The position numbers and the translations under genes were made by a program. Under the pieces are notes generated by a model. That model did no database searches and had not been told where the DNA came from. It saw only the letters and a list, made by a program, of their open reading frames with translations. A stretch of DNA of 64,000 bases from Streptomyces sp. NRRL F-6131 (GTDB taxonomy: Bacteria > Actinomycetota > Actinomycetes > Streptomycetales > Streptomycetaceae). The DNA lies in contig JOHN01000016.1 of assembly GCA_000719695.1 (NCBI GenBank), positions 62,001 through 126,000 on the forward strand, read 5' to 3'. Positions within the stretch are counted from its first letter, which is position 1. Each line of letters begins with the position of its first letter. Positions 41,452-50,950 of this stretch are shown piece after piece.

Positions 41452-41688
41452 GCCGGCGGACGAGCCGCGGGGGCGGCCGGAGTTCGACGCGGCCGCTCGA
41501 ATGTCGTCGAGGCCGGTCGGCCGTCCGGAATCCGGCGCGCGTCAGGGTGCCCGACGGGCGTTCGAACGGTGGGTGACGGGTGTGCGGTCGACCGGTCACG
41601 GGCCGGTCCCGGTCCGGGGGTTGACGGTTCCGGCGGCGGGCGGCCGGGTACCTCCGGGGCGGGTCCGCGGGCCTGAGGGGGGAGGAGC

Positions 41689-43080
41689 ATGGCGCTGTAC
41701 TGCGAACTGTGCGGCAGCCGGACGGACGGGGCCGAGCGGCTCGGCGTCTACTGCCCGGGCGAGTACTGCGGCACCGACCTGCGGGCCGGGGCGGACGCCG
41801 GTGTGCGGGCCTGGTGCGAGCCGCCCCGCCGGTTCGGGGTGGCCGGCGGCACGGTCTGCACGGACCTGCTCGTGTACAACGCCGGACCGCGCCCGACCGG
41901 CTTCCGCATCGAACCGGTCGAACCCGTCCAGGGGCGGCTGGACTTCGACCGGCGGGCCGCCGAGGCGCCGCTGCCTCCCGGCGCGACCCGCCGGATCGAG
42001 CTGCGCTGCACCGTGCCGTTCGACCTGGTCGGGCTGGGCCTCGACATCGCCTCCCGGTTCGGGGTGCCCGGGGCGGACGCCCTGGGCCAGGTGCAGGGCG
42101 CGCGGTACTCGCGGCTGGGCGTCGCGCTGCGGGTGACCGCGATCTCGGCCCGCCAGGGGGCGGCCTGCGCGGCGTTCGCGGTGGACGTGCCCGGGCAGCT
42201 CGACGTCGACCTGGGCGGCGGCCACGGGGGCGCGCAGAGCGGGAACGGGAACGGACGCGGGGGCGGAGGCGGACGCGGGGGCGGGAACGCCGCCGGGGGC
42301 GGTCGGCCCTCGCCCGGGCAGCCGCAGCGGCCGGACGGGCGGTCCGGCGGGGGCTGCGGGCCTCTGGTGATCGCGGTGCTGGTGGCGGTCGTGGCGGTGC
42401 TCGTCGCGGTCGTCCTGGTCCTCGGTGTCGGTCGGGACAGCGGCGTCACGGCGGTGGGATCCGGCGACGCCGTTCCCTCCCGGCCCAGCCCGGCTCCGCT
42501 CACCCCGGTCGCCTCGGTCACCCCGGCCGCCTCGGTCACCTCCGTCCCGTCCGTCAGCGCGGCCGCCTCGCCGAGCGGACGGCCCGGCACCGGCGGCACC
42601 GGGGGGAAGGTGAAGACCTCACCGTCCCCCTCGCCCCGCACGACCTCCCCGTCCCCGTCACCCTCGCTCCGCACCGTCGTGCTCCCGCCCCTGGCCGGGC
42701 TCGGCCAGGCCGCCGCCGAGGCGAAACTCAAGGACCTCGGGCTGCGGTCGACCGCCCGGACCGTCACCGCCGGCCGGCTGCCCGCGCTCGAGGTGCTCGC
42801 CACCGAACCGGCCGCCGGGTCCGAGGTGCCGGAGGGCGCCTCCGTCGTGCTCCGGGTGTCGGACGGCCGGGCGCCGGTCCCCGACATCGCGGGTCTGACC
42901 CGCGCCGACGCCGAGAAGTTCCTCCGGGACCTCCACTTCACCAAGGTCACGGCCTCCGGCACCGAGGACCGCGCCAAGCCCGTGAACCAGGCCCTGCGCA
43001 CGGACCCGGCGGCGGGCACGGTGGTGCCCCTCGACTCCCCGGTCACGCTCTGGTACGCGGCCAAGCCGATCATCCGCTGA
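41689..43080 (+). CDS. Zinc-ribbon membrane protein with two PASTA domains
   Basis: A 463-residue protein. N-terminal zinc ribbon with CELCGSRTDG and YCPGEYCGTDL (four Cys), then a beta-rich domain (about 45-175), a Gly/Asn/Arg linker (GGAQSGNGNGRGGGGG), one membrane helix (about 225-245, VIAVLVAVVAVLVAVVLVLG), a Ser/Pro/Thr/Val-rich extracellular linker, and two C-terminal PASTA domains (LPPLAGLGQAAAEAKLKDLG and VPDIAGLTRADAEKFLRDLH). PASTA domains bind muropeptides or beta-lactams in kinases and PBPs; here no kinase domain is present, so it could be a cell-wall sensor with an intracellular zinc ribbon. ATG 41689 has GGGGGGAGGAGC upstream. Partner unknown. Confidence 0.85.
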   Translation: MALYCELCGSRTDGAERLGVYCPGEYCGTDLRAGADAGVRAWCEPPRRFGVAGGTVCTDLLVYNAGPRPTGFRIEPVEPVQGRLDFDRRAAEAPLPPGATRRIELRCTVPFDLVGLGLDIASRFGVPGADALGQVQGARYSRLGVALRVTAISARQGAACAAFAVDVPGQLDVDLGGGHGGAQSGNGNGRGGGGGRGGGNAAGGGRPSPGQPQRPDGRSGGGCGPLVIAVLVAVVAVLVAVVLVLGVGRDSGVTAVGSGDAVPSRPSPAPLTPVASVTPAASVTSVPSVSAAASPSGRPGTGGTGGKVKTSPSPSPRTTSPSPSPSLRTVVLPPLAGLGQAAAEAKLKDLGLRSTARTVTAGRLPALEVLATEPAAGSEVPEGASVVLRVSDGRAPVPDIAGLTRADAEKFLRDLHFTKVTASGTEDRAKPVNQALRTDPAAGTVVPLDSPVTLWYAAKPIIR

Positions 43081-43140
43081 GCCGCTTCCGCGCACGAGGA
43101 GGCGGCCCGACGGGGCGGGGACCTCCCCTCGGTAATTCCG

Positions 43141-43191
43141 TTGCGCCGCCCGATCGACGGGTCTACGGTGCTGCCCATGGGATCTCTGTGA
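43141..43191 (+). promoter_or_regulatory. Promoter and possible leaderless leader peptide before ABC-F gene
   Basis: TTGCGC (43141-43146), 17 bp, TACGGT (43164-43169) is a good vegetative promoter. Seven bases after the -10 comes ATG GGA TCT CTG TGA (43177-43191), so the transcript could begin at the A of a 4-codon leader peptide (MGSL). About 190 nt of untranslated, Pro/C-rich leader follow before the ABC-F start. Ribosome-mediated attenuation is known for antibiotic-resistance ABC-F genes in actinomycetes; here it is inferred from layout only. Confidence 0.45.
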
Positions 43192-43381
43192 CATTCCCCG
43201 CGCGACGGCGTTGAGCTCCGCTCCGCCACCTCGCGCTGTCCCCGTCCGTGCTTCCGGCCCTCCCCCAGTGCTGCCGACCGCCCTCCGGCGTCCGGCTCCG
43301 ACGGGGTGCCCCGACGTGCGCGGACCTGTCCGCCCGTCCGTTCCTCCCGGCCCTGCCCGGCCGAGAACAGGGGACTTCACC

Positions 43382-45142
43382 TTGACCACCCCGGAACCCA
43401 CCACCCCGGCGTCCACCACCCCCGCACGCACCACCCCCTCGCAGCTCACCCTCCAGAACGTCACCCGCCGCTACGACGACCGCGTCGTGCTGGACGGCGT
43501 CTCCTTCAGCCTCAAGCCGGGCGAGCGCGCCGGCGTCATCGGGGACAACGGCGCCGGGAAGTCCACCCTCCTCCGACTGATCGCCGGTCAGGACCGGCCG
43601 GACAACGGCGAGCTGACCGTCGTCGCCCCCGGCGGCCTCGGCCACCTCGCCCAGTCGCTGGAGCTGCCGGCCGGGGCCACCGTCCAGGACGCGGTGGACC
43701 TCGCACTGGCCGAACTCCGGGCCCTGGAGGCCCGGATGCACGGCGTCGAGGCCGGCCTCGCGGACCTGACCGGGCCCGAGCTGGCCGGGGCGCTGGACGT
43801 GTACGCCGGCCTGCTCGCCCGGTACGAGGCGCGGGACGGCTACCGCGCGGACGCCCGGGTGGACGTCGCCCTGCACGGGCTGGGCCTGCCGGGCCTGGCC
43901 CGGGGCCGGACGCTGGGCACGCTGTCCGGCGGCGAGCGTTCGCGGCTGGCGCTGGCGGCGACCCTGGCGTCCCGGCCGGAGCTGCTGCTGCTGGACGAGC
44001 CGACCAACGACCTGGACGACCGGGCGGTCGCCTGGCTGGAGGCGCACCTGCGCGCCCACCGGGGCACCGTGCTCGCGGTCACCCACGACCGGGTGTTCCT
44101 GGAGCGGGTCGCCACCACCATCCTGGAGGTCGGCGAGGGCCGGGTGACCCGGCACGGCGACGGCTACGCCGGTTACCTCGCCGCCAAGGCCGCCGAACGG
44201 CGCCGCCGGCTCCAGGAGTACGAGGACTGGCGCGCGGAGCTGGACCGCAACCGCCGACTGGCCGCCGCCAACACGGTCCGGCTGGAGGGGATCCCGCGCA
44301 AGCTGCCGTTCGCCGTGTTCGGCCACGGCGGCTTCCGGGCGCGCGGTCGCGGTCACGGCGCGATGGTCCGGATCCGCAACGCCAAGGAGCGGGTCGAGCG
44401 GCTGACGAGCCGTCCGGTCCTGCCGCCGCCGGAGCCGTTGGTGTTCGCCGCCCGGCTGGCCACCGCCGACGGGCCGGACGTCGGACCGGCGGCGGAGCTG
44501 ACCGGCGTCCGCGTCGGGGACCGGCTGGACGTGCCGTCGCTGCGCCTCGGCAGCGGGGAGCGGCTGCTGGTCACCGGCCCGAACGGCGCGGGCAAGACGA
44601 CGCTGATGCGGGTGCTGGCGGGAGAGCTGGCGCCCGACGAGGGGTCGGTCCGCACCCGGGGCCGGGTCGGCCACCTCCGGCAGGAGGAGACGCCGTGGCC
44701 GCCGGGGCTGACGCTCGGGGAGGCGTTCGCCGCCGGCCGCGGGGGCGACCCGGGCGAACACACCGAGCAGTTGCTGTCGCTCGGCCTGTTCGGCCCGGCC
44801 GACCTGCGCCGGAAGGTGGGCGAGCTGTCCTACGGCCAGCGGCGCCGGATCGAACTGGCCCGGCTGGTCGCCGAGCCGGTCGACCTGGTGCTGCTGGACG
44901 AGCCCACCAACCACCTCTCCCCCGCCCTCGTGGAGGAGTTGGAGGCGGCGCTGGCGGAGTTCCGCGGCACGGTCGTGGTCGTCAGCCACGACCGCCGGCT
45001 GCGCGACCGGTTCGCCGGCGCGCACCTGGAGCTGGCCGGGGGGCGTGTCACCCGGCAGCCGCGGGCGGGGTCGGCGGCACTGGCGGCCGTCACCGGCTCC
45101 CCCGACTCCACCGGCTCCCCCGGCCGGGCGCCCGACGCCTGA
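43382..45142 (+). CDS. ABC-F ATPase, antibiotic-resistance-like
   Basis: A soluble ABC protein of about 586 residues with two ATPase cassettes and no membrane segments. Cassette 1: GDNGAGKSTLLRL, LSGGERSRLALAA, LLLLDEPTNDLDD. Cassette 2: GPNGAGKTTLMRVL, LSYGQRRRIELARL, VLLDEPTNHLSP. The linker between them is basic. ABC-F proteins enter the ribosomal E-site and protect it from macrolide, lincosamide or pleuromutilin-type drugs, or act as translation factors. The TTG at 43382 with AGGGGA upstream is taken; the first cassette begins at about residue 20 after a Thr/Pro tail. Which drug class is unknown. A long perfect hairpin follows. Confidence 0.9.
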   Translation: MTTPEPTTPASTTPARTTPSQLTLQNVTRRYDDRVVLDGVSFSLKPGERAGVIGDNGAGKSTLLRLIAGQDRPDNGELTVVAPGGLGHLAQSLELPAGATVQDAVDLALAELRALEARMHGVEAGLADLTGPELAGALDVYAGLLARYEARDGYRADARVDVALHGLGLPGLARGRTLGTLSGGERSRLALAATLASRPELLLLDEPTNDLDDRAVAWLEAHLRAHRGTVLAVTHDRVFLERVATTILEVGEGRVTRHGDGYAGYLAAKAAERRRRLQEYEDWRAELDRNRRLAAANTVRLEGIPRKLPFAVFGHGGFRARGRGHGAMVRIRNAKERVERLTSRPVLPPPEPLVFAARLATADGPDVGPAAELTGVRVGDRLDVPSLRLGSGERLLVTGPNGAGKTTLMRVLAGELAPDEGSVRTRGRVGHLRQEETPWPPGLTLGEAFAAGRGGDPGEHTEQLLSLGLFGPADLRRKVGELSYGQRRRIELARLVAEPVDLVLLDEPTNHLSPALVEELEAALAEFRGTVVVVSHDRRLRDRFAGAHLELAGGRVTRQPRAGSAALAAVTGSPDSTGSPGRAPDA

Positions 45143-45144
45143 CC

Positions 45145-45193
45145 GGCGGGGCCACGGTCCGGTGGGACGTACCCACCGGACCGCGGCCCCGCC
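45145..45193 (+). terminator. 22-bp hairpin terminator after ABC-F gene
   Basis: GGCGGGGCC-A-CGGTCCGGTGGG (45145-45166) pairs with its complement at 45172-45193 with one A/C mismatch and an ACGTA loop. It starts 3 nt after the stop codon. Confidence 0.85.
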
Positions 45194-45228
45194 AGCGGGA
45201 CCGTCAACAGACCCGTCAGCGGGCCGTC

Positions 45229-45264
45229 CGTCGGACCGCCCGTCGGACCGCCCGTCGGACCCTC
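45229..45264. repeat. Three 12-bp tandem repeats (CGTCGGACCGCC)
   Basis: Units at 45229-45240 and 45241-45252 are identical; a third (45253-45264) diverges at its end. They lie between the convergent ABC-F and pgm genes. Confidence 0.7.
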
Positions 45265-45285
45265 AGTCGGGCGTCCGACGGATCG

Positions 45286-46938
<1,653 letters not shown>

Positions 46939-47076
46939 CGTCTTCTCCCACTGGATCTCTCGCCGTGCGCCGGCCCCGCGGCCCGGCGCTTCCTCGGCCC
47001 CGTGCTCACCGATCGTAGCCAGTGCACGACCGGTCTCCGAACCGGGGCGCGGGGGCCGCGCCGCCGCCCGGACCGG

Positions 47077-47164
47077 CAGGTGGCCGACTGCGGGACGGCA
47101 GGTGGCCGACTGCGGGACGGCAGGTGGCCGGGCCAGGGACGGCAGGTGGCCGGGCCAGGGACGG
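47077..47164. repeat. Four 22-bp tandem repeats upstream of pgm
   Basis: Units 47077-47098 and 47099-47120 are identical, and units 47121-47142 and 47143-47164 are identical to each other but differ from the first pair in the middle (GACTGCGG versus GGCCAGGG). All share CAGGTGGCCG at one end and GGACGG at the other. The array sits 139 bp before the pgm start codon, in its likely promoter region. There are no spacers, so it is not a CRISPR. Confidence 0.9.
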
Positions 47165-47261
47165 CGGGTGACACGCGCAGGTCGGCCGGTTACACGGCGC
47201 AGGCCGGTGGGTCGCGGGTGGTGCGCGACGGGTGCGGGCGGCGCGCGGCCCCGGTGGTGCC

Positions 47262-47564
47262 TCAGGCCGTCGGGAGCTGCTGCCGGTAGGGCTCCAGGGC
47301 GGGCGCGACCACGGTGGCGAGGAACTCCGTCACGGCGTAGGTGGCCAGCCCCTGGACGGCGAACGGGTCGGTGCGGACGAGCGCCTCGATCGCCGCCCGG
47401 TCGTCCCCCGCGGCGAGGATGATGCCGCCGTCGCGCGGCACCTTGCGCCCGGAGGCGAGGAAGGTCCCGTCCGCGTAGTGGCGGTCCAGCCACTCGACGT
47501 GGGCCGGCAGGAGCGCGTCGACGCGGTCGAGGGGGGCGGTGTAGGTCAGTTCCAGGACAAACAT
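47262..47564 (-). CDS. YciI-like protein
   Basis: A 100-residue YciI/YCII-family protein with the dimeric ferredoxin-like fold: [33 protein letters not shown] contains the conserved HxxWL-type His, followed by [19 protein letters not shown] and [16 protein letters not shown]. Relatives may be enzymes acting on dienelactone- or muconolactone-type compounds or simple ligand-binding proteins; a function cannot be set. ATG at 47564. The last gene before the 22-bp repeats. Confidence 0.88.
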   Translation of the reverse strand: MFVLELTYTAPLDRVDALLPAHVEWLDRHYADGTFLASGRKVPRDGGIILAAGDDRAAIEALVRTDPFAVQGLATYAVTEFLATVVAPALEPYRQQLPTA

Positions 47565-47634
47565 GCGGCCGAGCCTATCCGTACCGCCCGGCCGCCCCGG
47601 TGGGGTGCGGCCCGGGGCGGCCGGGGTCCGAGGG

Positions 47635-47714
47635 TGGGCGAGGATGGATTCGAACCATCACAGCCGAAGCGGGGGCTTTACAGGCCCTTGGGCTCTCCCA
47701 GGCCCAGCTCGCCC
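47635..47714 (-). tRNA. tRNA-Tyr(GTA)-like, somewhat atypical
   Basis: An 80-nt class II tRNA shape on the minus strand: acceptor GGGCGAG pairs with CTCGCCC over 7 bp; the T-arm is GATGG-TTCGAAT-CCATC; the anticodon loop CTGTAAA gives anticodon GTA (Tyr) with T33 and A37; a short variable arm GC-TTCG-GC follows. CCA is not encoded. Oddities: C instead of T at position 8, the D-arm GGGC-CTGGGAGA-GCCC lacks A14, and base 27-43 is mismatched. So it may be an unusual or decaying tRNA. Covariance scoring would settle it. The reading frames across it are not genes. Confidence 0.55.
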
Positions 47715-48046
47715 TCGGTCGTCGTCGTCGTTGTTCCTTGATCCCGACGACTCCACTCTCTCCCGGGCCACCCGGTGCGGACAACAGGTTTTCCGGCCAC
47801 CGCACGCCCCTTCCGACGGGCCGTCGGGCCGCTGCCCGCCCTGGTCCGGGGCCACGGCGACCGGCCCTGGAAGGTGTCCGGATCTCGACGCCCCCCGCGC
47901 CCGTGGTGTAGACCACTCTCCGCACTCCGGACGGGCGACGCCGCCGGACCGACCGACACCTAACCGTTCAGGCCCGGACCTTGCGCGGGCACATGTCGAC
48001 TGCGATACAACACTGCAGATATGACGATTGATCGGAGAAATCTGAA

Positions 48047-49585
48047 ATGAGCAAGCCAGCACTGCCCCGTCGCAGTGTGATCGTCGGCGCGGCGGCCACC
48101 GTCATCGGCTGGAACACGGTGGGCCGCTCGTGGGCCGTCGAGGCCCCGACCGATTCCCCCGCCGAGGCCCCCTCCGGCGGCGCCCCCGCCGGGTCCCCCG
48201 CCGCCGACGCCGCGCTCGCGGCGCTGCCCCGGCTGGACGGCACGCTGGTGGCCGACCCCGGGACGCTGGCCCGGTTCGGCGGGGACTTCGGGCACCTGGT
48301 GACCGCCGCCCCGCGCGCCGTCCTGCGGCCGGGCTCCGTGCGCGACGTCGCCACGCTGGTCGGCTTCGCCCGCCGGCACCGCATCCCGGTCGCGATGAAC
48401 GGCCAGAGCGGCACCGGCACCACCGCGGAGCTGGAGTCGCACTCCAGCTACGGCCAGGCCGAGGTGCGCGGCGGCGTCGCGATCGACGCCCGCGGACTGG
48501 ACCGGATCATCCGGATCACCCCCGGCCGCGCCGTCGTGGAGGCGGGCGTCACCTGGGCGCAGCTGACCGACGCCGCGCTCGCCCAGGGCTGGATGCCGCC
48601 CTGCCTGACGGACTACCTGCACCTCTCGGTGGGCGGCACCCTGAGCGTCGGCGGCATCGGCGGCGGTGTGCAGCGGTACGGCTTCCAGGTGGACACCGTC
48701 GAGTCGGTCGACGTGGTCACCGGTACCGGCGAACTGGTGACCGCCTCGGCGAGCGCCAACCGCGAGCTGTTCGAGGCCGTGCTGGGCGGCGGCGGGCAGG
48801 CCGGCATCATCGTCCGGGCCACCCTGCGCCTGGTGCGGGCCCGGGAGCGGGCGCTGGTCGTCAACCTGTTCTACGACGACCTGTCCGCCTACCTCGCGGA
48901 CCAGCAGAAGGTGATGCTGGAGCGGCGCTTCGACCTCCAGGTCGGCGACGTGTCGCGCAACGCGGCCGGGACGGGCTGGCGCTACAAGGTGGAGGGCGTC
49001 GTCCACTACGACGGGGCCGCCGCGCCGGACCGGGCGGAGCTGGTGCGCGGGCTGCGCTGCGTCGCGGCCGACACCACCTTCACCGACCAGACGGCGCGCG
49101 AGTACGCGTACCGGGTGGACGCCTTCGCCGGGTACCTGCAGTCGGCCGGCCTCTGGTCCCGACCCAAGCCGTGGATGAGCCTGTTCCTGCCCGCCTCGAC
49201 CGCCGAGACGTTCACCCGCGAGGCCCTCGCCCTGCTGACGCCGGAGGACCTGGGCGCCGGCCTGCTGCTCTTCTACCCGTTCCGCACCGACGTCTTCACC
49301 CGCCCGATGACCGTCATGCCGGACGAGCCGGTCGGCTTCCACTTCGACCTGCTGTCCTTCCCGTTCCCGGGCGCCGACCACGCCGCCGCGCTGCGCCGCA
49401 ACCGGCGGTTGTACGACCGGGCGGTGCAGCTGGGCGGCAAGCGCTACCTGATCGGGGCGATCCCGGACGTCACGCGCGCCGACTGGCGCCGCCACTACGG
49501 CGCAGGGTGGGGGCGCGCGGTGGCCGCCAAGCGCCGCTTCGACCCGGCCGGGATCCTGACCCCGGGGCAGGGCATCCACTCCTGA
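48047..49585 (+). CDS. Exported FAD oxidoreductase, cytokinin dehydrogenase-like
   Basis: A 512-residue flavoprotein with a twin-arginine-like leader (LPRRSVIVGAAATVIG). A FAD-binding PCMH domain (about 70-260) has PRAVLRPGSVRDVATLVGFA, ESHSSYGQAEVRGG (the His equivalent to the covalent-FAD His of plant cytokinin oxidases) and GGTLSVGGIGGGVQRYG; a C-terminal cytokinin-binding-type domain (about 260-510) ends RRFDPAGILTPGQG. Plant enzymes cleave isoprenoid side chains from cytokinins; streptomycete homologues are mostly uncharacterised. ATG 48047 with GGAG upstream. An upstream -35-like TTGCGC exists. A perfect terminator (49640-49680) follows. Confidence 0.85.
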   Translation: MSKPALPRRSVIVGAAATVIGWNTVGRSWAVEAPTDSPAEAPSGGAPAGSPAADAALAALPRLDGTLVADPGTLARFGGDFGHLVTAAPRAVLRPGSVRDVATLVGFARRHRIPVAMNGQSGTGTTAELESHSSYGQAEVRGGVAIDARGLDRIIRITPGRAVVEAGVTWAQLTDAALAQGWMPPCLTDYLHLSVGGTLSVGGIGGGVQRYGFQVDTVESVDVVTGTGELVTASASANRELFEAVLGGGGQAGIIVRATLRLVRARERALVVNLFYDDLSAYLADQQKVMLERRFDLQVGDVSRNAAGTGWRYKVEGVVHYDGAAAPDRAELVRGLRCVAADTTFTDQTAREYAYRVDAFAGYLQSAGLWSRPKPWMSLFLPASTAETFTREALALLTPEDLGAGLLLFYPFRTDVFTRPMTVMPDEPVGFHFDLLSFPFPGADHAAALRRNRRLYDRAVQLGGKRYLIGAIPDVTRADWRRHYGAGWGRAVAAKRRFDPAGILTPGQGIHS

Positions 49586-49639
49586 CGAGCCGACGGCCCG
49601 ACGGCCCGACGACGTGACGGCCCAACGCCACGACGGCCC

Positions 49640-49680
49640 GGTGCTCGCCGCAGCCCCGCTCACGGTCTGCGGCGAGCACC
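49640..49680. terminator. 14-bp perfect hairpin between convergent genes
   Basis: GGTGCTCGCCGCAG (49640-49653) pairs perfectly with CTGCGGCGAGCACC (49667-49680). A partial extra copy of the word CGGTGCTCGCCG lies just after it (about 49696-49707). It serves the flavoprotein gene and perhaps the convergent GNAT gene. Confidence 0.8.
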
Positions 49681-49729
49681 GGGGCGGGTCACCGTCGCGG
49701 TGCTCGCCGCTGCCCGTTCCACCGGCCGG

Positions 49730-50149
49730 TCACACCAGGCGGTGCATCCCCACCGAGGCCGGCGCCGTCCCGACGAAGCCGTACTGGGCGTAGAGCCGGT
49801 GGGCCTCGCCGTCGGCGATCAGCGACACGTACGCGCCCGCCACCGCGCGCTCCTCCAGCTCGGCGGTGAGCCTCGCCATGATCCGCTTGCCGAGGCCCCG
49901 GCCCTGGTGCTCGGGGAGCACGCACACGTCGACGACCTGGTACATCACTCCGCCGTCCCCGACGATCCGTCCCATCCCGACCGGCTCGCCCCCGTGGTGG
50001 ACGGTCACGCCGAACCAGGTGTTCGGCAGCCCGGCGGCCACCGCCTCGGCCGGGCGGTCGCTCATCCCCGCGGCGGTCCGCAGGTGCCGGAAGGTCGCCA
50101 CATCGGGCGTCCCCACCCGTACTTCGTAAGGGTCAATATTGCTATTCAT
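49730..50149 (-). CDS. GNAT N-acetyltransferase
   Basis: A 139-residue GNAT enzyme. WFGVTVHHGGEPVGMGRIVG, VVDVCVLPEHQGRGLGKRIM (acetyl-CoA loop QGRGLG) and GAYVSLIADGEAHRLYAQYGFVG are textbook motifs. Acceptor unknown. ATG at 50149; an AT-rich stretch directly upstream (50145-50165) is a likely promoter or leader. Convergent with the flavoprotein gene across a strong terminator. Confidence 0.9.
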   Translation of the reverse strand: MNSNIDPYEVRVGTPDVATFRHLRTAAGMSDRPAEAVAAGLPNTWFGVTVHHGGEPVGMGRIVGDGGVMYQVVDVCVLPEHQGRGLGKRIMARLTAELEERAVAGAYVSLIADGEAHRLYAQYGFVGTAPASVGMHRLV

Positions 50150-50264
50150 GGATTACATCATAGCGGCGGCACCCGGCTCGGGCCAGGGTCTCCGGGATTC
50201 CCCATCGGGCACGACACCGGGCCCGACGCAACCCCGCGGGGCGCCCAGCGGGTCGTAGAAGGAC

Positions 50265-50378
50265 ATGAACCTCCGCAGCAGCCTCCGCACGAAGTTCGGC
50301 CCCACCCCGGTACGGCGCGCCGTGGCCGCCTTCCTCGCCCTGTCCGCCCCCGGGACACGATCGCCTTGGCACCACTGA
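50265..50378 (+). CDS. Possible short ORF or remnant of an exported protein (37 aa)
   Basis: ATG with AAGGA close upstream, encoding MNLRSSLRTKFGPTPVRRAV, then AAFLALSAPGT and a stop. The basic start and short hydrophobic part look like a truncated signal peptide. No mature protein follows, so it may be a decayed gene. Otherwise the 50150-50459 gap shows nothing supported. Confidence 0.2.
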   Translation: MNLRSSLRTKFGPTPVRRAVAAFLALSAPGTRSPWHH

Positions 50379-50459
50379 TCCACAACCCGGCCCGTCCCCC
50401 GCGCACTTGGACGCCTGTGAGGGGTCGGGCGGCTCCACCGCCGCGTTACGGTGGGGCCC

Positions 50460-50795
50460 ATGAGCTACCGCCACCCCGACCGCGAGCAGATCCGGATCGA
50501 ACACGTCCTGACCGCTCTCGGCAACCCCGTCCGCCTCTCCGCCGTCCGGGTCCTGAACGGCGGCGGCGCGCACAACTGCGGGAGCGTGCTCACCGCGATC
50601 GGCATCACCGCGAAGTCGACGATGACCCATCACTGGCGGGTCCTGCGCGACAGCGGCGTCATCCACCAGCAGCCGTCCGGCCGGGAGAACCTCCTGCGCC
50701 TGCGCCGCGACGACCTCGACGCCCGCTACCCCGGCCTGCTCGACGCCGTCCTCTCCGGCGCCCACGACGACGAGCGCCACGGCGCCACGGACTAG
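50460..50795 (+). CDS. ArsR-type winged-helix regulator
   Basis: A 111-residue HTH protein. The pattern HVLTALGNPVRLSAVRVLNG, SVLTAIGITAKSTMTHHWRVLRDSGVI and QQPSGRENLLRLRRDDLDARYPGLLDAVL is an ArsR-like winged helix with beta-wing. No metal-binding Cys pair of classical ArsR is evident (only one Cys, in AHNCGSV), so it is probably not a metal sensor. ATG 50460 (MSYRHPDRE) is preferred over a start three codons upstream. It precedes an unknown gene by 155 bp on the same strand and may control it. Confidence 0.85.
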   Translation: MSYRHPDREQIRIEHVLTALGNPVRLSAVRVLNGGGAHNCGSVLTAIGITAKSTMTHHWRVLRDSGVIHQQPSGRENLLRLRRDDLDARYPGLLDAVLSGAHDDERHGATD

Positions 50796-50950
50796 GGCCG
50801 TTCCACGGCCGGTGTGCAAGCCCGGCATCCGAGCCCGGCATGCGAGCCCGGCCACCCGGCGGGACGATGGATCGGAGGGGCCGTCGACGGGAATCGCCGT
50901 CCCGACCCGCGGTACCGGACCTGCTCGGGGCGGAGGGAAAGGAGCCTCGG

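Noticed and set aside
47077..47164. Possible CRISPR array
   Set aside because: Units are directly adjacent with no spacers, and no cas gene is in the window.
47563..48062. Several small reading frames on both strands
   Set aside because: They cross the tRNA-like structure and the promoter of the flavoprotein gene; such frames over tRNAs are frequent false genes.
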